A program made the translations under genes and the position numbers. From Streptomyces sp. NP-1717 (GTDB lineage: Bacteria > Actinomycetota > Actinomycetes > Streptomycetales > Streptomycetaceae): a DNA stretch of 52,064 bases. Location of the stretch: assembly GCF_022695985.1 (NCBI RefSeq), contig NZ_JAAPBF010000032.1, positions 1 to 52,064 of the forward strand. The letters run 5' to 3'. The notes below the pieces were generated by a model. The model made no database searches. It was not told the DNA's origin and worked only from the letters and a program-made list of their open reading frames with translations. Positions 24,868 through 33,907 of the stretch are shown here, piece by piece (position 1 is the stretch's first letter; each line of letters starts with the position of its first letter).

Positions 24868-26088
24868 ATGTCGAACGCGAACCCGGTACCGGACCCGGCG
24901 CCCGGTCCCGCGCCCCTCGACGGCGTGAAGGTGCTCGACCTCTCGCGGTTCATCGCGGGCCCGCTCTGCGCGCAGATCCTGGCCGACTTCGGAGCCGAGG
25001 TCGTCAAGATCGAGCGGCCGGGCGGTGAGGACTCGCGGCACCACGGCCCGTACCACCGGGACGAGAGCGTCTACATGTTCCTCTACCACCGGAACAAGTA
25101 CGACGCCTCCCTGGACACCCGCCACCCCGAGGCGCTCGGAATCCTGGAGCGGCTGATCGCCTGGGCGGACGTCGTCGTGGAGAACTACCGGCCGGGCACG
25201 ATCGAGAAGATGGGCATCGGCTACGAGCGGATGAAGGAGCTCAACCCCGACATCATCCTGGTGTCGATCTCAGGCTTCGGCCAGACCGGCCCGGACTCGC
25301 GCCGCGCCCTGTTCGACGCGATCTCGCAGGCGTCGTCGGGGCTGATGGACATGACCGGCGAGCCGGACGGCAAACCGACCCTCAGCGGCACCTACATCGC
25401 CGACTACACCACCGGCTACCAGGGCGCGATCGGGGCACTGCTGGCGATCCTGCACCGCGAGCGCACCGGCGAGGGCCAGCTCGTGGACATCGCGTCCTTC
25501 GACACGATGTTCTCCGCGCTCGGCATCCGCCTCATGTCCGAGCTCATGCTCGGCCAGTCCATGCCCCGCAGCGGCTCACGCGATCTGCTGACGGCGCCGG
25601 TCAACGTCTACGAGGCCGCCGACGGACCCATCTACATCCAGGCGGGCACCGCCTCGCTGTTCCCGAAACTCTGCGCCGTCATAGGGCGGCCGGACCTGGC
25701 CGAGGACCCGCGATTCGCCCGTGTCGAAGGGCGGATGACGCACCAGGAGTTCCTGGAGGGCGAGATCGGCGCCTGGGTGGCCGGCCGTACGAGGGAGGCC
25801 ATCGCGCGCACCCTCGACGACGCGGGTGTGCCCTACGCGAAGGTCGCGTCGGTCGCGGAAGTCGCCGAGTCACCGCAGATCGCCGCCCGTGACATGATCG
25901 TTGAATCGGAGCATCCCGAACTCGGTACCATCCGGATGCCCGGTAATCCGATCAAAATGGAGAAGACCCCGCCCATGGTCCGCAAGGCGCCACCTCGGGT
26001 CGGCGAGGACAACGCTCACGTCTACGGGGGCATCCTCGGGCTCTCCGCCCAGGACATGGCCCAGCTGCGCGGGTCGGGAGCCATCTGA
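24868..26088 (+). CDS. class III (CaiB/BaiF) CoA-transferase
   Basis: 406 residues. Typical CaiB motifs: LDGVKVLDLSRFIAGPLC, ADFGAEVVKIERPGGEDSR, NKYDASLD, VVVENYRPGTIEKMGIGYE and ISGFGQTGP. The catalytic Asp is expected within the DMTGEPDGKP/ADYTTGYQGA region. Length is normal. These enzymes move CoA between carboxylic acids in the cytoplasm (formyl-CoA:oxalate, succinyl-CoA:mesaconate and others). Here the cluster transporter may supply the acceptor acid. The stop lies 2 bp before the regulator gene. Confidence 0.88.
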   Translation: MSNANPVPDPAPGPAPLDGVKVLDLSRFIAGPLCAQILADFGAEVVKIERPGGEDSRHHGPYHRDESVYMFLYHRNKYDASLDTRHPEALGILERLIAWADVVVENYRPGTIEKMGIGYERMKELNPDIILVSISGFGQTGPDSRRALFDAISQASSGLMDMTGEPDGKPTLSGTYIADYTTGYQGAIGALLAILHRERTGEGQLVDIASFDTMFSALGIRLMSELMLGQSMPRSGSRDLLTAPVNVYEAADGPIYIQAGTASLFPKLCAVIGRPDLAEDPRFARVEGRMTHQEFLEGEIGAWVAGRTREAIARTLDDAGVPYAKVASVAEVAESPQIAARDMIVESEHPELGTIRMPGNPIKMEKTPPMVRKAPPRVGEDNAHVYGGILGLSAQDMAQLRGSGAI

Positions 26089-26090
26089 CC

Positions 26091-26807
26091 ATGGCGCGCG
26101 CACCCAGGTATCAGGTGATCTACGACGACCTCGTCTCCCGGATCCGGTCCGGCGCCCTGGCCCCCTCGGCGCGGCTGCCCAGCGAGACGGATCTGGCCAG
26201 GCAGTACGGGGTGAGCCGGATGACCGTGCGGCAGGCCCTGGACCTGCTCGACTCGGAGAGGTTCGTCGTACGGCGGCAGGGCAGCGGCACGTACGTCAGC
26301 GGCCAGGGCGACCGCGGACGGCGGCTCAACCGGCTGCGGTCCTTCGCCGAGGAGATCGAGGGCACGGGCGGCGAGCCGTCCACCCGGCTGATCCACTGCG
26401 GGACCACGACCGCGCCCGCCGAGGTGACCGAAGTCCTCGGAGGCACGGCCGAGGACACGGTCAACCGGCTCACCCGTGTCCGTCTCGTCGACGGCTCGCC
26501 CGCCGCGCTCCAGGACGCCTGGATCCCCTACTCCGTGGCGCCGTCACTGTGCCGGGAGCCGCTGCTCGACGGCTCCCTCTACCGCACCCTGACGACCCGC
26601 TTCGGGGTCGAACTGCGCCACGCCGACCAGTCCATGACGGCCACTTTGCTCAACCCCGAACAGGCGGAGCTGCTCGCCACCGAACCCGGCGGGGCCGCGC
26701 TCGTGGTACGCCGCACCACCTACGGGTCGCGCGGCGAGATCGTCGAGTTCACCACGAGCTGGACGCTGCCCGGATTCCCCTTCCTGCTGAGGATCGACGC
26801 CGAATGA
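26091..26807 (+). CDS. GntR-family regulator (HutC/UTRA type)
   Basis: 238 residues. A winged helix at about 5-75 (YDDLVSRIRSGALAPSARLPSE, then YGVSRMTVRQALDLL, GSGTYVSG) precedes a UTRA ligand-binding domain with the usual QDAWIPYSVAPSL and EFTTSWTLPGFPF. Regulators of this type usually repress a catabolic operon until the substrate binds. It overlaps the kinase gene (ATGA). Probable target: the GTCTAGAC site at 19686, at the head of the cluster. Confidence 0.88.
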   Translation: MARAPRYQVIYDDLVSRIRSGALAPSARLPSETDLARQYGVSRMTVRQALDLLDSERFVVRRQGSGTYVSGQGDRGRRLNRLRSFAEEIEGTGGEPSTRLIHCGTTTAPAEVTEVLGGTAEDTVNRLTRVRLVDGSPAALQDAWIPYSVAPSLCREPLLDGSLYRTLTTRFGVELRHADQSMTATLLNPEQAELLATEPGGAALVVRRTTYGSRGEIVEFTTSWTLPGFPFLLRIDAE

Positions 26808-28243
26808 GCGCGCGTGTCGTCGCGGTCGACGTAGGCACCTCGGCCGTGCGGGCCGCCGTGATCGGCGCGGGCGGACAGATCGTCGCGCAGCGGCGTATCG
26901 CCCGCACCTCGGGACTCGGCGGCGACACCTTCGACGCCGGCGAACTGGAGCGGGACGTACGGGCCGCGCTGGCGGGGGTCTCCGGCGGACCGGCCCCCGC
27001 GGCGCTCGCCATCGCCGCGCACATCGGCACGGTCGTGGTCGACTCCGCTCTGCGGCCCCTCGGCCGCGGCGGCGGCTGGGCCGACACCCAGGGCGTGGCA
27101 CGGCTCGCGGCGCTCGGCGACGCGACGGTACGGCGGCTGCTGCACGCGGCCGGCCGGCCGGCGCTGACCGGCGGTGCCCTGGCCCATCTGCTCGGCATGG
27201 AGCCCGGACCGGCGTCGAGGGCGCACGCCGTGCTGTCGCCCAAGGACTTCCTCGTCGCCGGGCTCACCGGACGGCTCACCACCGACACGATTAGCGCCGC
27301 CTACACGCTGGCCTCCGACGTGCGCCGCCGCGAGTGGAACACCGGTCTGCCGGCCGAGGCCGGGCCGGCCCCCGTACTGCTGCCGCCGCAGTCGGAGCCG
27401 ACGTCGGTGGTCGGCACCCTCAGCGCGGAGGCGGGGGCGGCCACCGGCCTGCCCACGGGACTTCCCGTGATCGCCGGAGGCCCCGACGGGTCAGTCGGCA
27501 TCGGGCTGCTCCTGGGCGGGGCCGACGACGTCATCGCCGACGTCGCGGGCACCACCGACGTCGTCGGACGGCTGCTCGCCGACCCCGGCGACGTACCGGA
27601 GGGCGCCGTACTCAACCCGTCCGTCCTGCCCGGCCGGTTCGTCGCCGGCGGGGCGACCGGGCTCACCGGAGGCGCCGTCGCCCGGTGGCGCTCCCTGGTC
27701 GGCACCGTCACGGACGACGCGCTCGCCGCGGTGCCACCGGGCGCGAACGGGCTCACCGTCCTGCCCGGCATGACCGGCGCGCGCTTCCCGACCTGGCGGT
27801 CCGGCACCCGGGGCGCGGTGCTCGGCCAGCGCCCCGACCACGACGCGGCGTGCCTGCTCCGGGCCGCCCAGGAGGCGGCGGCCTTCACAGTCCGCGAGGG
27901 AATGGACCGCCTCGACCCCTCGGGCGGCCTGCCGGTCGCGCTGGCGGGCGGCTCGTCGCGCAGCGCCCATGTGGCACGGCTGCGCGCCGACATCCTCGCC
28001 CGGCCGCTCCTGATCTCCCCGGAGCCCGACGTCACCCTGCTCGGCGCCGCGGCGCTCGCGTTCATCGGCTCCGGCCTGGACACCGGTCTGGACGCCATCC
28101 GCGCCCGCCTGATCGGCACCCCCCGCAGGATCGACCCCGACGCGGCCCGCGCGGCGCGCTACGAGCGACTGCACGCCCACTGGCTGGAACTGCGCGACGC
28201 GACGGACGAACTGTCGACCGCGTCGGGTGCCGCTACCGGTTGA
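26804..28243 (+). CDS. FGGY-family carbohydrate kinase-like protein
   Basis: 479 residues, start ATG 26804 overlapping the regulator stop. The sugar-kinase/actin fold is visible: VVAVDVGTSAVRAAVI (phosphate 1), the GGWADTQG region, LSPKDFLVAGLTGRLTTD, VIAGGPDGSVGIGLLLGG, and ALAGGSSRSAHVARLRADIL (adenosine loop) near the end. FGGY kinases phosphorylate sugars, polyols or similar hydroxy compounds such as erythronate. Its presence beside CoA-dependent genes is unusual and may point to a hydroxyacid substrate. It lacks a clear FGGY signature, so the acceptor is open. Confidence 0.8.
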   Translation: MSARVVAVDVGTSAVRAAVIGAGGQIVAQRRIARTSGLGGDTFDAGELERDVRAALAGVSGGPAPAALAIAAHIGTVVVDSALRPLGRGGGWADTQGVARLAALGDATVRRLLHAAGRPALTGGALAHLLGMEPGPASRAHAVLSPKDFLVAGLTGRLTTDTISAAYTLASDVRRREWNTGLPAEAGPAPVLLPPQSEPTSVVGTLSAEAGAATGLPTGLPVIAGGPDGSVGIGLLLGGADDVIADVAGTTDVVGRLLADPGDVPEGAVLNPSVLPGRFVAGGATGLTGGAVARWRSLVGTVTDDALAAVPPGANGLTVLPGMTGARFPTWRSGTRGAVLGQRPDHDAACLLRAAQEAAAFTVREGMDRLDPSGGLPVALAGGSSRSAHVARLRADILARPLLISPEPDVTLLGAAALAFIGSGLDTGLDAIRARLIGTPRRIDPDAARAARYERLHAHWLELRDATDELSTASGAATG

Positions 28244-28251
28244 CGGCGGGC

Positions 28252-28794
28252 ATGCCCGTCTCTCTCGACGTCCAGTGCGCCGGCGTTCTGTTCGAGCTAG
28301 GTGCGGCGCTTGGCACCCGGGATCGGGACCAGGTCGCCCCGTATCCGCGCCGGACCGAGGTGCACCTCCGGGGCCGGGGGCTGATCATCACGCCCACCGT
28401 CTTCTCCCCGCGCGCGGTGAGCTTCCTGTGGGATCCGCACAGCACCGGCCAGCCGCCCCGGCTGACCGTGCCGGCCCTCCGCGAGCCTCTGGCCGGTGCC
28501 GGTGCCGGTGCCGGGGAGGCCGGGCCGGACACCTCTCCGGGCCGGAACGTGGAGGCGCTGCTCGGCCGTACGCGGGCCGCGGCGCTGCGGATCACGGCGG
28601 AAGGCGCCACGACGACGGAGATGGCCCGCCGTCTCGACGTCTCGGCCGCGGCCGCCAGTCAGCACGCGACGGTGCTCCGCCACGCTGGCCTCATCAGCAC
28701 CAGCCGCCGGGGCAGGGCCGTGCAGCACGTCGTCACGCCCCTGGGGCTGGCGCTGCTGAGGGCCGGGAGCGGTCACGGAGCGGCCGACGGGTGA
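28252..28794 (+). pseudogene. N-terminally truncated ArsR-like HTH regulator
   Basis: 180 residues remain. They correspond to the C-terminal half of Streptomyces ArsR-like regulators of about 330 residues: the EVHLRGRGLIITPTVFSPRAV strand region, and a winged helix (TTTEMARRLDVSAAAASQHATVL, then HAGLISTSRRGRAVQHVVTPLG). The N-terminal sensing half is missing because the kinase gene ends 8 bp upstream. A start at ATG 28252 without a recognisable ribosome site suggests a remnant, though a short functional regulator cannot be excluded. Confidence 0.6.
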
Positions 28795-28986
28795 GGCGCG
28801 GAAGTGGACTGGGGCCCGGCCTTTAAGGCAGGGCTTAACGGCTTGTCGCCGACCGGCGGATCTCAGCACAGTACGGGTGGCCGAAGGGCCTTGAGGGCCG
28901 GGCGCGTTCGTACGGATCCGCCCCGCCGGTCCGTATCGGCGGCACGTCAGCCCACCCCTGTCCGACCGACGAAGGAGACGAAGACC

Positions 28987-29352
28987 GTGAGGTCACTCGC
29001 CGTCAAGTTCCTGCCGCTCGCCGTGGCAGCCGCGTTCGTGAGCCCGTTCGCGCTGGCCGCCCCCGCGTCGGCGGCCCCCGCCCATTACCCGTGCGGAGGC
29101 ACCCCGCCCGACCTCGACCCCGCCCAGGGCACCGGAAAGGCCAACGGGGTCAACATGCGGACCGGCTCCAGCACCTCGTGCGCCAGCCGGGGACTGGCAC
29201 ATCTCAGCCACACCATCAACTACCACTGCTACACGGTCGGCCAGGACGGTCTCACGTGGAGCTACGCGCGCAACCTCAGCACCGGTTCCGCGGGGTGGAT
29301 GCGTGACGATCTGCTGAGGGACAACGGCAGCCGTGTCCCCTGCCCCCAGTAG
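28987..29352 (+). CDS. secreted small SH3-like protein
   Basis: 121 residues from GTG 28987 (AAGGAG upstream). A Sec signal peptide (RSLAVKFLPLAVAAAFVSPFALA) ends in APASAA with cleavage around residue 30. The mature part has GVNMRTGSSTSC, HTINYHCYTVGQDGLTWSYARN and GWMRDDLL: the pattern of bacterial SH3 (SH3b) modules found in cell-wall proteins. Four cysteines may form two disulphides. An exported wall-binding or signalling role is inferred. Confidence 0.75.
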   Translation: MRSLAVKFLPLAVAAAFVSPFALAAPASAAPAHYPCGGTPPDLDPAQGTGKANGVNMRTGSSTSCASRGLAHLSHTINYHCYTVGQDGLTWSYARNLSTGSAGWMRDDLLRDNGSRVPCPQ

Positions 29353-29526
29353 GGGCACGCACCGGGCCCTCACCGCGTGACCGGGGAAGCAAGGTTTTCG
29401 CGAGATTTCCGCCCACACCCCCGGCGCATCGTGTGAACAGGTCAACGGGCCGGCGCGGTCGAACGACACCGACCATCGGCGAGCACACAGTTCACCGCGC
29501 GGCCCCACCATCACACAGGGGGAACC

Positions 29527-29913
29527 ATGTCCTTCCGCAAAGCGGTCCTCGTCACCTTCTCGTCCCTGGCCCTGGCCGGTGCCGGGCTGGTGACCTCGGC
29601 CTCCGCCGCCCCGATCGGGGACTCCACGCAGTCCGCGGCAGCCAAGTCGCACGGTTGCGAGTCCGGCTACGTGTGCCTCTACCCGGGAGCCGGCTGGAAC
29701 GGTGACAAGCCCGTCTTCACCTACTACAAGTACGGGTACTACAACCTCTCCAACGTGACCGGGACGTGGCGCATCTACAACAACCAGACCGACAAGGCGA
29801 CCATGTCGACCTGCCTCGGGTACAACGGCACGCGGTGCGAGGGCAATCTCCAGGCCGGCGACTACATCAACAAGAACATGACCCCGATCAACTCGATCAC
29901 GCTCCAGCGCTGA
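29527..29913 (+). CDS. secreted peptidase inhibitor I36-like protein
   Basis: 128 residues. The signal peptide MSFRKAVLVTFSSLALAGAG... ends TSASAAP. The mature part starts with the family pattern ESGYVCLYPGAGWNGDKP and continues with YYNLSNVTGTWRIYNNQT and CLGYNGTRCEGNLQAGDYI. This is the small beta-rich I36 / gamma-crystallin-like inhibitor type (SMI) of Streptomyces. GGGGGAACC before ATG 29527 is the ribosome site. A clear terminator follows, so the gene is likely monocistronic. Confidence 0.8.
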   Translation: MSFRKAVLVTFSSLALAGAGLVTSASAAPIGDSTQSAAAKSHGCESGYVCLYPGAGWNGDKPVFTYYKYGYYNLSNVTGTWRIYNNQTDKATMSTCLGYNGTRCEGNLQAGDYINKNMTPINSITLQR

Positions 29914-29931
29914 CCAGGCCGGCCTACGACG

Positions 29932-29964
29932 GGGCTCCCGGAACCGATCCGGTTCCGGGAGCCC
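29932..29964 (+). terminator. Rho-independent-type terminator
   Basis: A 14-bp perfect stem (29932-29945 with 29951-29964) with loop GATCC is followed by TCTCGT, 19 bp after the I36-like gene. 29965-30185 shows nothing else. Confidence 0.85.
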
Positions 29965-30185
29965 TCTCGTGACTCCCGGCTCGCCCGCCTCCCCGGGCTC
30001 CCCTGGCTCTTCACGACTCCTCGTGAGGACCGGCCCCGAGCCGTGGAACCCGGCACTCCGCACGGCGCCGTGAAACCGGGCGACGCTTCGTCCATTCCCT
30101 GATTCACTGGAACTTCGCGTGCCGGGGGGCACGTGGGGCGGGGGCTCCGTCCTCGGACGGTGTCCCGTGACTTCGGGGGAAGCGG

Positions 30186-33062
30186 ATGCCGGATTTTCTG
30201 CTGTTGGGAACGATCGAGTTGCGGGGGCCGGGCCGCACCGCCGTGGACCCGGGCCCGCCCAGGCAGCGCACGGTTCTGTCGGCCCTGCTGGTGGACGCGG
30301 GTCGCTGGGTGCCGGCGGAGACCTTGATCGACCGGGTCTGGGGCGAGGAGGTGCCCGCCCGGGTGCGCGCCTCGCTGTACACGTACGTCTCCCGGATCCG
30401 CCGGGCCCTGGCGACCACCGCCGGGCCGCTCCCCGCCGGCGACGGCATCCTGGCCGACGCGCCCCGGCTGCGGCGCGGGCGCGGCGGCTATCTGCTGGAC
30501 GTCGCACCCGGCCGGGTGGACGTTCACCTGTTCCAGGACCTGGTCGACCGGGCCCGGAGCACGGGCGGGTCGGACGCCGGACGAGTGGCGCCGCTGACTG
30601 AGGCGATCGGGCTGTGGCGCGGGGAACCGCTGGCGGGCGTGCCCGGTGCCTGGGCGGAGCGGACCCGGCGGAGCTGGGAGCAGCGGTACATCGAAGCGGT
30701 GCTCGCCTGGGCGGACGCGGAGGCCCGGACGGGCAACGCCACCGCCGTGATCGGCCGGCTGACCGGTCTGGTCGCCGAACACCCGCTGGTGGAACCGCTC
30801 ACCGTGGCCCTGATGCGGGCACTGCATGTCACGGGGCGCGCCTCGGAGTCGCTGACCTGCTACGCCGCCCTGCGAGAGCGGCTGGCCGAGGAGCTGGGTA
30901 CGGATCCGGCCGCCGAGACCCAGCGGGTGTACCAGGCGATCCTGCGCGGCGAATCCGTTCTCCCCGCGACCGCGACCGCGACCGCGACCGCGACCGCGAC
31001 CGCGACCGCGGCCCCGGTCGCGGTCGCCACGGGCCGCGCGGTGCCGGCGCAACTACCGCTGGAAGCACGGGGATTCACCGGGCGGCAGCGGGAACTGGCC
31101 GGGCTGGACGCGGTCCTCGCCCCCGCTGCCGAAGGTCCGGCGGCGGTGTCGGCGCTGTCGGGAACGGCGGGAGTGGGCAAGACGGCGCTCGCGGTCCACT
31201 GGGCCCACCGAGTGGCCGACCGGTTCCCGGACGGCCAGTTGCACGTGAATCTGCGGGGCTTCGGCCCTTCGGGTACGGCGGTGACGCCCGACGAGGCGCT
31301 GCGTGGTTTCCTCGAAGCGCTCGGCGTGCCGGCCCAGGGCGTCCCGGCGGACCTCCAGGCCCGGGTGGGCCTGTACCGCAGTCTGCTCGCCGGGCGGCGG
31401 GTACTGGTCGTGCTGGACAACGCCTGCGACGCGGACCAGGTCCGGCCTCTGCTGCCCGGCTCCCCCGGCTGCTTCGCGGTGGTCACCAGCCGCGACCGGC
31501 TCACCGGGCTCGTGGCGGCCGAGGGCGCCCACCTCCATGTCCTGGACCTGCTCACCCGGCTCGAAGCCCAGGACCTGCTGGTCAACCGGCTGGGTGAGGA
31601 CCGGGTCGCCGCCGAACCGGAAGCGGTGGAGGAGATCGTCACCCGGTGCGCCCGGCTTCCACTGGCCCTGGCCATCACCACCGCTCGCGCCGCCGCCCAG
31701 CCCGGGTTCCCGCTCAGCGCCGTCGCCGGGGAACTGCGCGCCAGTCAGGGAAGTCTCGACGCCTTCGACGGCGGGGATCTCAGCACCGACGCGCGGGCCG
31801 TCTTCTCCTGGTCGTACCAATCACTGTCCGCCCCGTCCGCGCGCCTGTTCCGGCTGCTCGGCCTGCACACCGGGCCCGACATCTCCGTGCCCGCCGCGGC
31901 CGCCCTGGCCGGACTCGAACCCCGGCGCGCCCACGGCCCGCTCGCCGAACTCACGCGGGCCCACCTCCTCATGGAGCACGCACCCGGCCGTTACGGTCTG
32001 CACGACCTGCTGCGCGTCTACGCCACGGAACGGCTGTCGGCCGAGGAGCCCGCGCAGGAGCGCGAACACGCCGTCGGGCGGCTGCTGATGTGGTACCTGC
32101 ACACCACGGACGCCACGTGCCCGCACTTCACCCCGGGCCGTCAGCGATTCCCGCTCAACCCCCTGCCCGCCTCGTGCCGGCCCCTCGATTTCGGCTCCTG
32201 CGAGCAGGCCGTCACCTGGTGCGAGAGCGAACGCTCCAATCTCGTCGCCGCTGTCCACCACGCCGCCGCCACCGGCCGGACGGCCATCGCCTGGCGGCTG
32301 GCCGCCAGCCTGTGGGGCTTCTTCTATCTGCGCAGCTATCTGCACGACTGGCTGGACACCGCCCAGTGCGCGTTGAGCGCCGCCCGGCTCTCCCACGACC
32401 GCGCGGGCGAGGCGCGGAGTATCAGCGACGTGGCGTGCGCGCTGGCGGAGATGCACCGGTACGAGGAGGCGATCGAGCACTTCCGCGAGGCGATGGCGAT
32501 CAACCGGACACTCGGCGACACGCACTCCCTGGCCGAGGCGATGACCAACCTGGGCTACGCCTACCGTCACCACGGCCGCCCGGACAGGTCGGTCGAGTAC
32601 TGCCGCCGGGCACTGGCCATCTACCGCGTGCACGGCAGAGACTGGGGCCGCGAGGGAAACCTCTGGGCCAACCTCGGTGACTCCTACGAGCGACTGGACC
32701 GATTCGACGACGCCGTCGCCTGCCTGCGCAGGGCACTGCCCGTCCTGCGCACCGAGGGCGACCGGTGGGGGGAGGGCTTCGCACTCGACGTTCTCGGCAC
32801 CGTGTACCGCCGCCTGCGGCAGCACGACGTCGCTGTCGAGAACTACCGCCGGGCGATCAGGACCCACGCCGAGATCGGCAACCGGTTCGGCCAGGCCCAC
32901 ACCCTCGGCAATCTCGGCACCGCGTATCTGGAGAACACCGAGGAGGGCAAGGCCCGCGAGTCCTGGCGACAGGCTCTCGACATCCTGGGCGATCTCGACC
33001 ATCCGGAGGCCGCCGAACTCCGTTCCAAACTGAACGCCATCACGCGCCCCCGCCCGGCGTGA
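30186..33062 (+). CDS. AfsR/SARP-type regulator with NB-ARC and TPR domains
   Basis: 958 residues. The winged helix of the OmpR/SARP type (FLLLGTIELRGPG, then WVPAETLIDRVWGEE, YVSRIRRAL) and the BTAD domain fill about residues 1-260. After an Ala-Thr repeat (separate entry) comes an NB-ARC ATPase with Walker A GTAGVGKTAL (about 326-336) and LVVLDNACDADQVRPLLPG (Walker B). The last 250 residues are TPR repeats (YEEAIEHFREAMAINR; RSVEYCRRALAIYR). Such proteins activate secondary-metabolism or developmental genes. No biosynthetic cluster is adjacent, so its targets are unknown. Confidence 0.9.
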   Translation: MPDFLLLGTIELRGPGRTAVDPGPPRQRTVLSALLVDAGRWVPAETLIDRVWGEEVPARVRASLYTYVSRIRRALATTAGPLPAGDGILADAPRLRRGRGGYLLDVAPGRVDVHLFQDLVDRARSTGGSDAGRVAPLTEAIGLWRGEPLAGVPGAWAERTRRSWEQRYIEAVLAWADAEARTGNATAVIGRLTGLVAEHPLVEPLTVALMRALHVTGRASESLTCYAALRERLAEELGTDPAAETQRVYQAILRGESVLPATATATATATATATAAPVAVATGRAVPAQLPLEARGFTGRQRELAGLDAVLAPAAEGPAAVSALSGTAGVGKTALAVHWAHRVADRFPDGQLHVNLRGFGPSGTAVTPDEALRGFLEALGVPAQGVPADLQARVGLYRSLLAGRRVLVVLDNACDADQVRPLLPGSPGCFAVVTSRDRLTGLVAAEGAHLHVLDLLTRLEAQDLLVNRLGEDRVAAEPEAVEEIVTRCARLPLALAITTARAAAQPGFPLSAVAGELRASQGSLDAFDGGDLSTDARAVFSWSYQSLSAPSARLFRLLGLHTGPDISVPAAAALAGLEPRRAHGPLAELTRAHLLMEHAPGRYGLHDLLRVYATERLSAEEPAQEREHAVGRLLMWYLHTTDATCPHFTPGRQRFPLNPLPASCRPLDFGSCEQAVTWCESERSNLVAAVHHAAATGRTAIAWRLAASLWGFFYLRSYLHDWLDTAQCALSAARLSHDRAGEARSISDVACALAEMHRYEEAIEHFREAMAINRTLGDTHSLAEAMTNLGYAYRHHGRPDRSVEYCRRALAIYRVHGRDWGREGNLWANLGDSYERLDRFDDAVACLRRALPVLRTEGDRWGEGFALDVLGTVYRRLRQHDVAVENYRRAIRTHAEIGNRFGQAHTLGNLGTAYLENTEEGKARESWRQALDILGDLDHPEAAELRSKLNAITRPRPA
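30966..31007. repeat. seven-copy hexanucleotide repeat in the SARP gene
   Basis: Seven tandem GCGACC units encode an (Ala-Thr)7 linker between the BTAD and NB-ARC domains. Copy changes would keep the frame and alter only linker length. Confidence 0.85.
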
Positions 33063-33090
33063 GCGCACGCCCGCCGGCGCGCCGAGCGGC

Positions 33091-33624
33091 TCATTCCCGG
33101 TCGGCGGGGTCACCGAGGTCGGCGTCGTCCTCGTCGTCGAGCCCCTCGACCTCGACCGGCCCCGTTCCGTCGAACGTCACGAGGACTCCGTAGGGGTCCG
33201 CGAGCCGCAGTCTGCTCTCCGCGAAGCGGATCGCCCAGGTCCGGTCGGCCCACACGATCGCCTCGGGAACCCCCAGAGACAGCTCCGGGTGGTCCAGCCA
33301 GACCTGTTCCTCCGCCGTGAGTCCGAACCGCGGTTCCCGCAATCGGGTGCGGCAGTACTCCAGAGCCTGGTCGACGAAGCCGTGGAAGCCGTTCACGACA
33401 TCGTGCGCCAGCCGGAGAGTGGCCTCGTCCGGCGCGGCGGCCGGCTGGACGACCAGACTCAACCCGGCCTCGGCCGCGTCCGCCGGCTCGCGGAAGCAGC
33501 CGCTCCAGCAAGCCAGGGACGAAGGGCTCTCCACCCTGCTCAGCACAGTCCCGGCGACACGCACGGTCGCGGGCGGCTCCCCGCCGGCGCCGGGATCGTC
33601 GGCGGGAGGCGCACCGGCCGGCAC
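33091..33624 (-). CDS. hypothetical protein next to attL
   Basis: 177 residues if started at GTG 33624 (GGATGG nearby). The frame stays open through the MITE, but those upstream codons are MITE sequence. The body looks real: LAHDVVNGFHGFVDQALEYCRTRLREP, LTAEEQVWLDHPEL, AIVWADRTWAIRFAESRLRLADPYG and a very acidic end. I do not recognise the family. Before the MITE inserted, the start lay about 20 bp from the stop of the original pmt gene, so it was probably the next gene downstream of pmt; the AICE and MITE separated them. Confidence 0.6.
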   Translation of the reverse strand: MPAGAPPADDPGAGGEPPATVRVAGTVLSRVESPSSLACWSGCFREPADAAEAGLSLVVQPAAAPDEATLRLAHDVVNGFHGFVDQALEYCRTRLREPRFGLTAEEQVWLDHPELSLGVPEAIVWADRTWAIRFAESRLRLADPYGVLVTFDGTGPVEVEGLDDEDDADLGDPADRE

Positions 33625-33641
33625 CCCGGTGCCATCCGTCG

Positions 33642-33807
33642 CTAGGGCCTGTCTTTCGGATCTTGCCGGGCTCGCGGTCCCTGGCACGCACGCTCGCCGC
33701 GTTGTCGTCAGTCGGCATGGCTCCGCCATGCCTCCCTCCTCCGCCTTGCGATCGCACGCACCAGACCCCGCTCCCTGATCCGGCCTGATCCAAAAGACAG
33801 GCCCTAG
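33642..33807. mobile_element. MITE with CTAG target duplication
   Basis: CTAG at 33642-33645 and 33804-33807 flank a 158-bp segment with inverted ends (GGCCTGTCTTTCGGATC against GATCCAAAAGACAGGCC). It has no coding capacity. The ends resemble those of IS5-type elements common in Streptomyces, which duplicate CTAG. The right CTAG contains the stop codon (TAG, minus strand) of the displaced pmt end. Confidence 0.75.
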
Positions 33808-33813
33808 ACCCAC

Positions 33814-33891
33814 GTGTCGAACCACATCCGGTCCTGCCACTCCCCGACGGGAATCGTCTGGCCCGTGAAGACCGGCCAGAAGTAGATGAAG
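33814..33891. repeat. attL of the AICE (displaced pmt 3' end)
   Basis: 78 bp matching 47391-47468 with one mismatch (33843 against 47420); 48 bp are fully identical (33844-33891). On the minus strand it still encodes the last residues of the mannosyltransferase (WQDRMWFDTWV-stop). The copies are 13577 bp apart. It lies 66 bp from the integrase gene. Confidence 0.92.
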
Positions 33892-33907
33892 CTTCGCGTC
33901 GTGAGCC

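Noticed and set aside
23140..26088. Oxalate degradation pair (oxalyl-CoA decarboxylase and formyl-CoA transferase)
   Set aside because: Enzyme classes fit, but the ThDP protein does not read like oxalyl-CoA decarboxylase and the two MaoC proteins and kinase are unexplained.
28993..30507. 504-codon minus-strand open frame
   Set aside because: Shadow of two secreted proteins and the SARP start, which have signal peptides, ribosome sites and a terminator on the plus strand.
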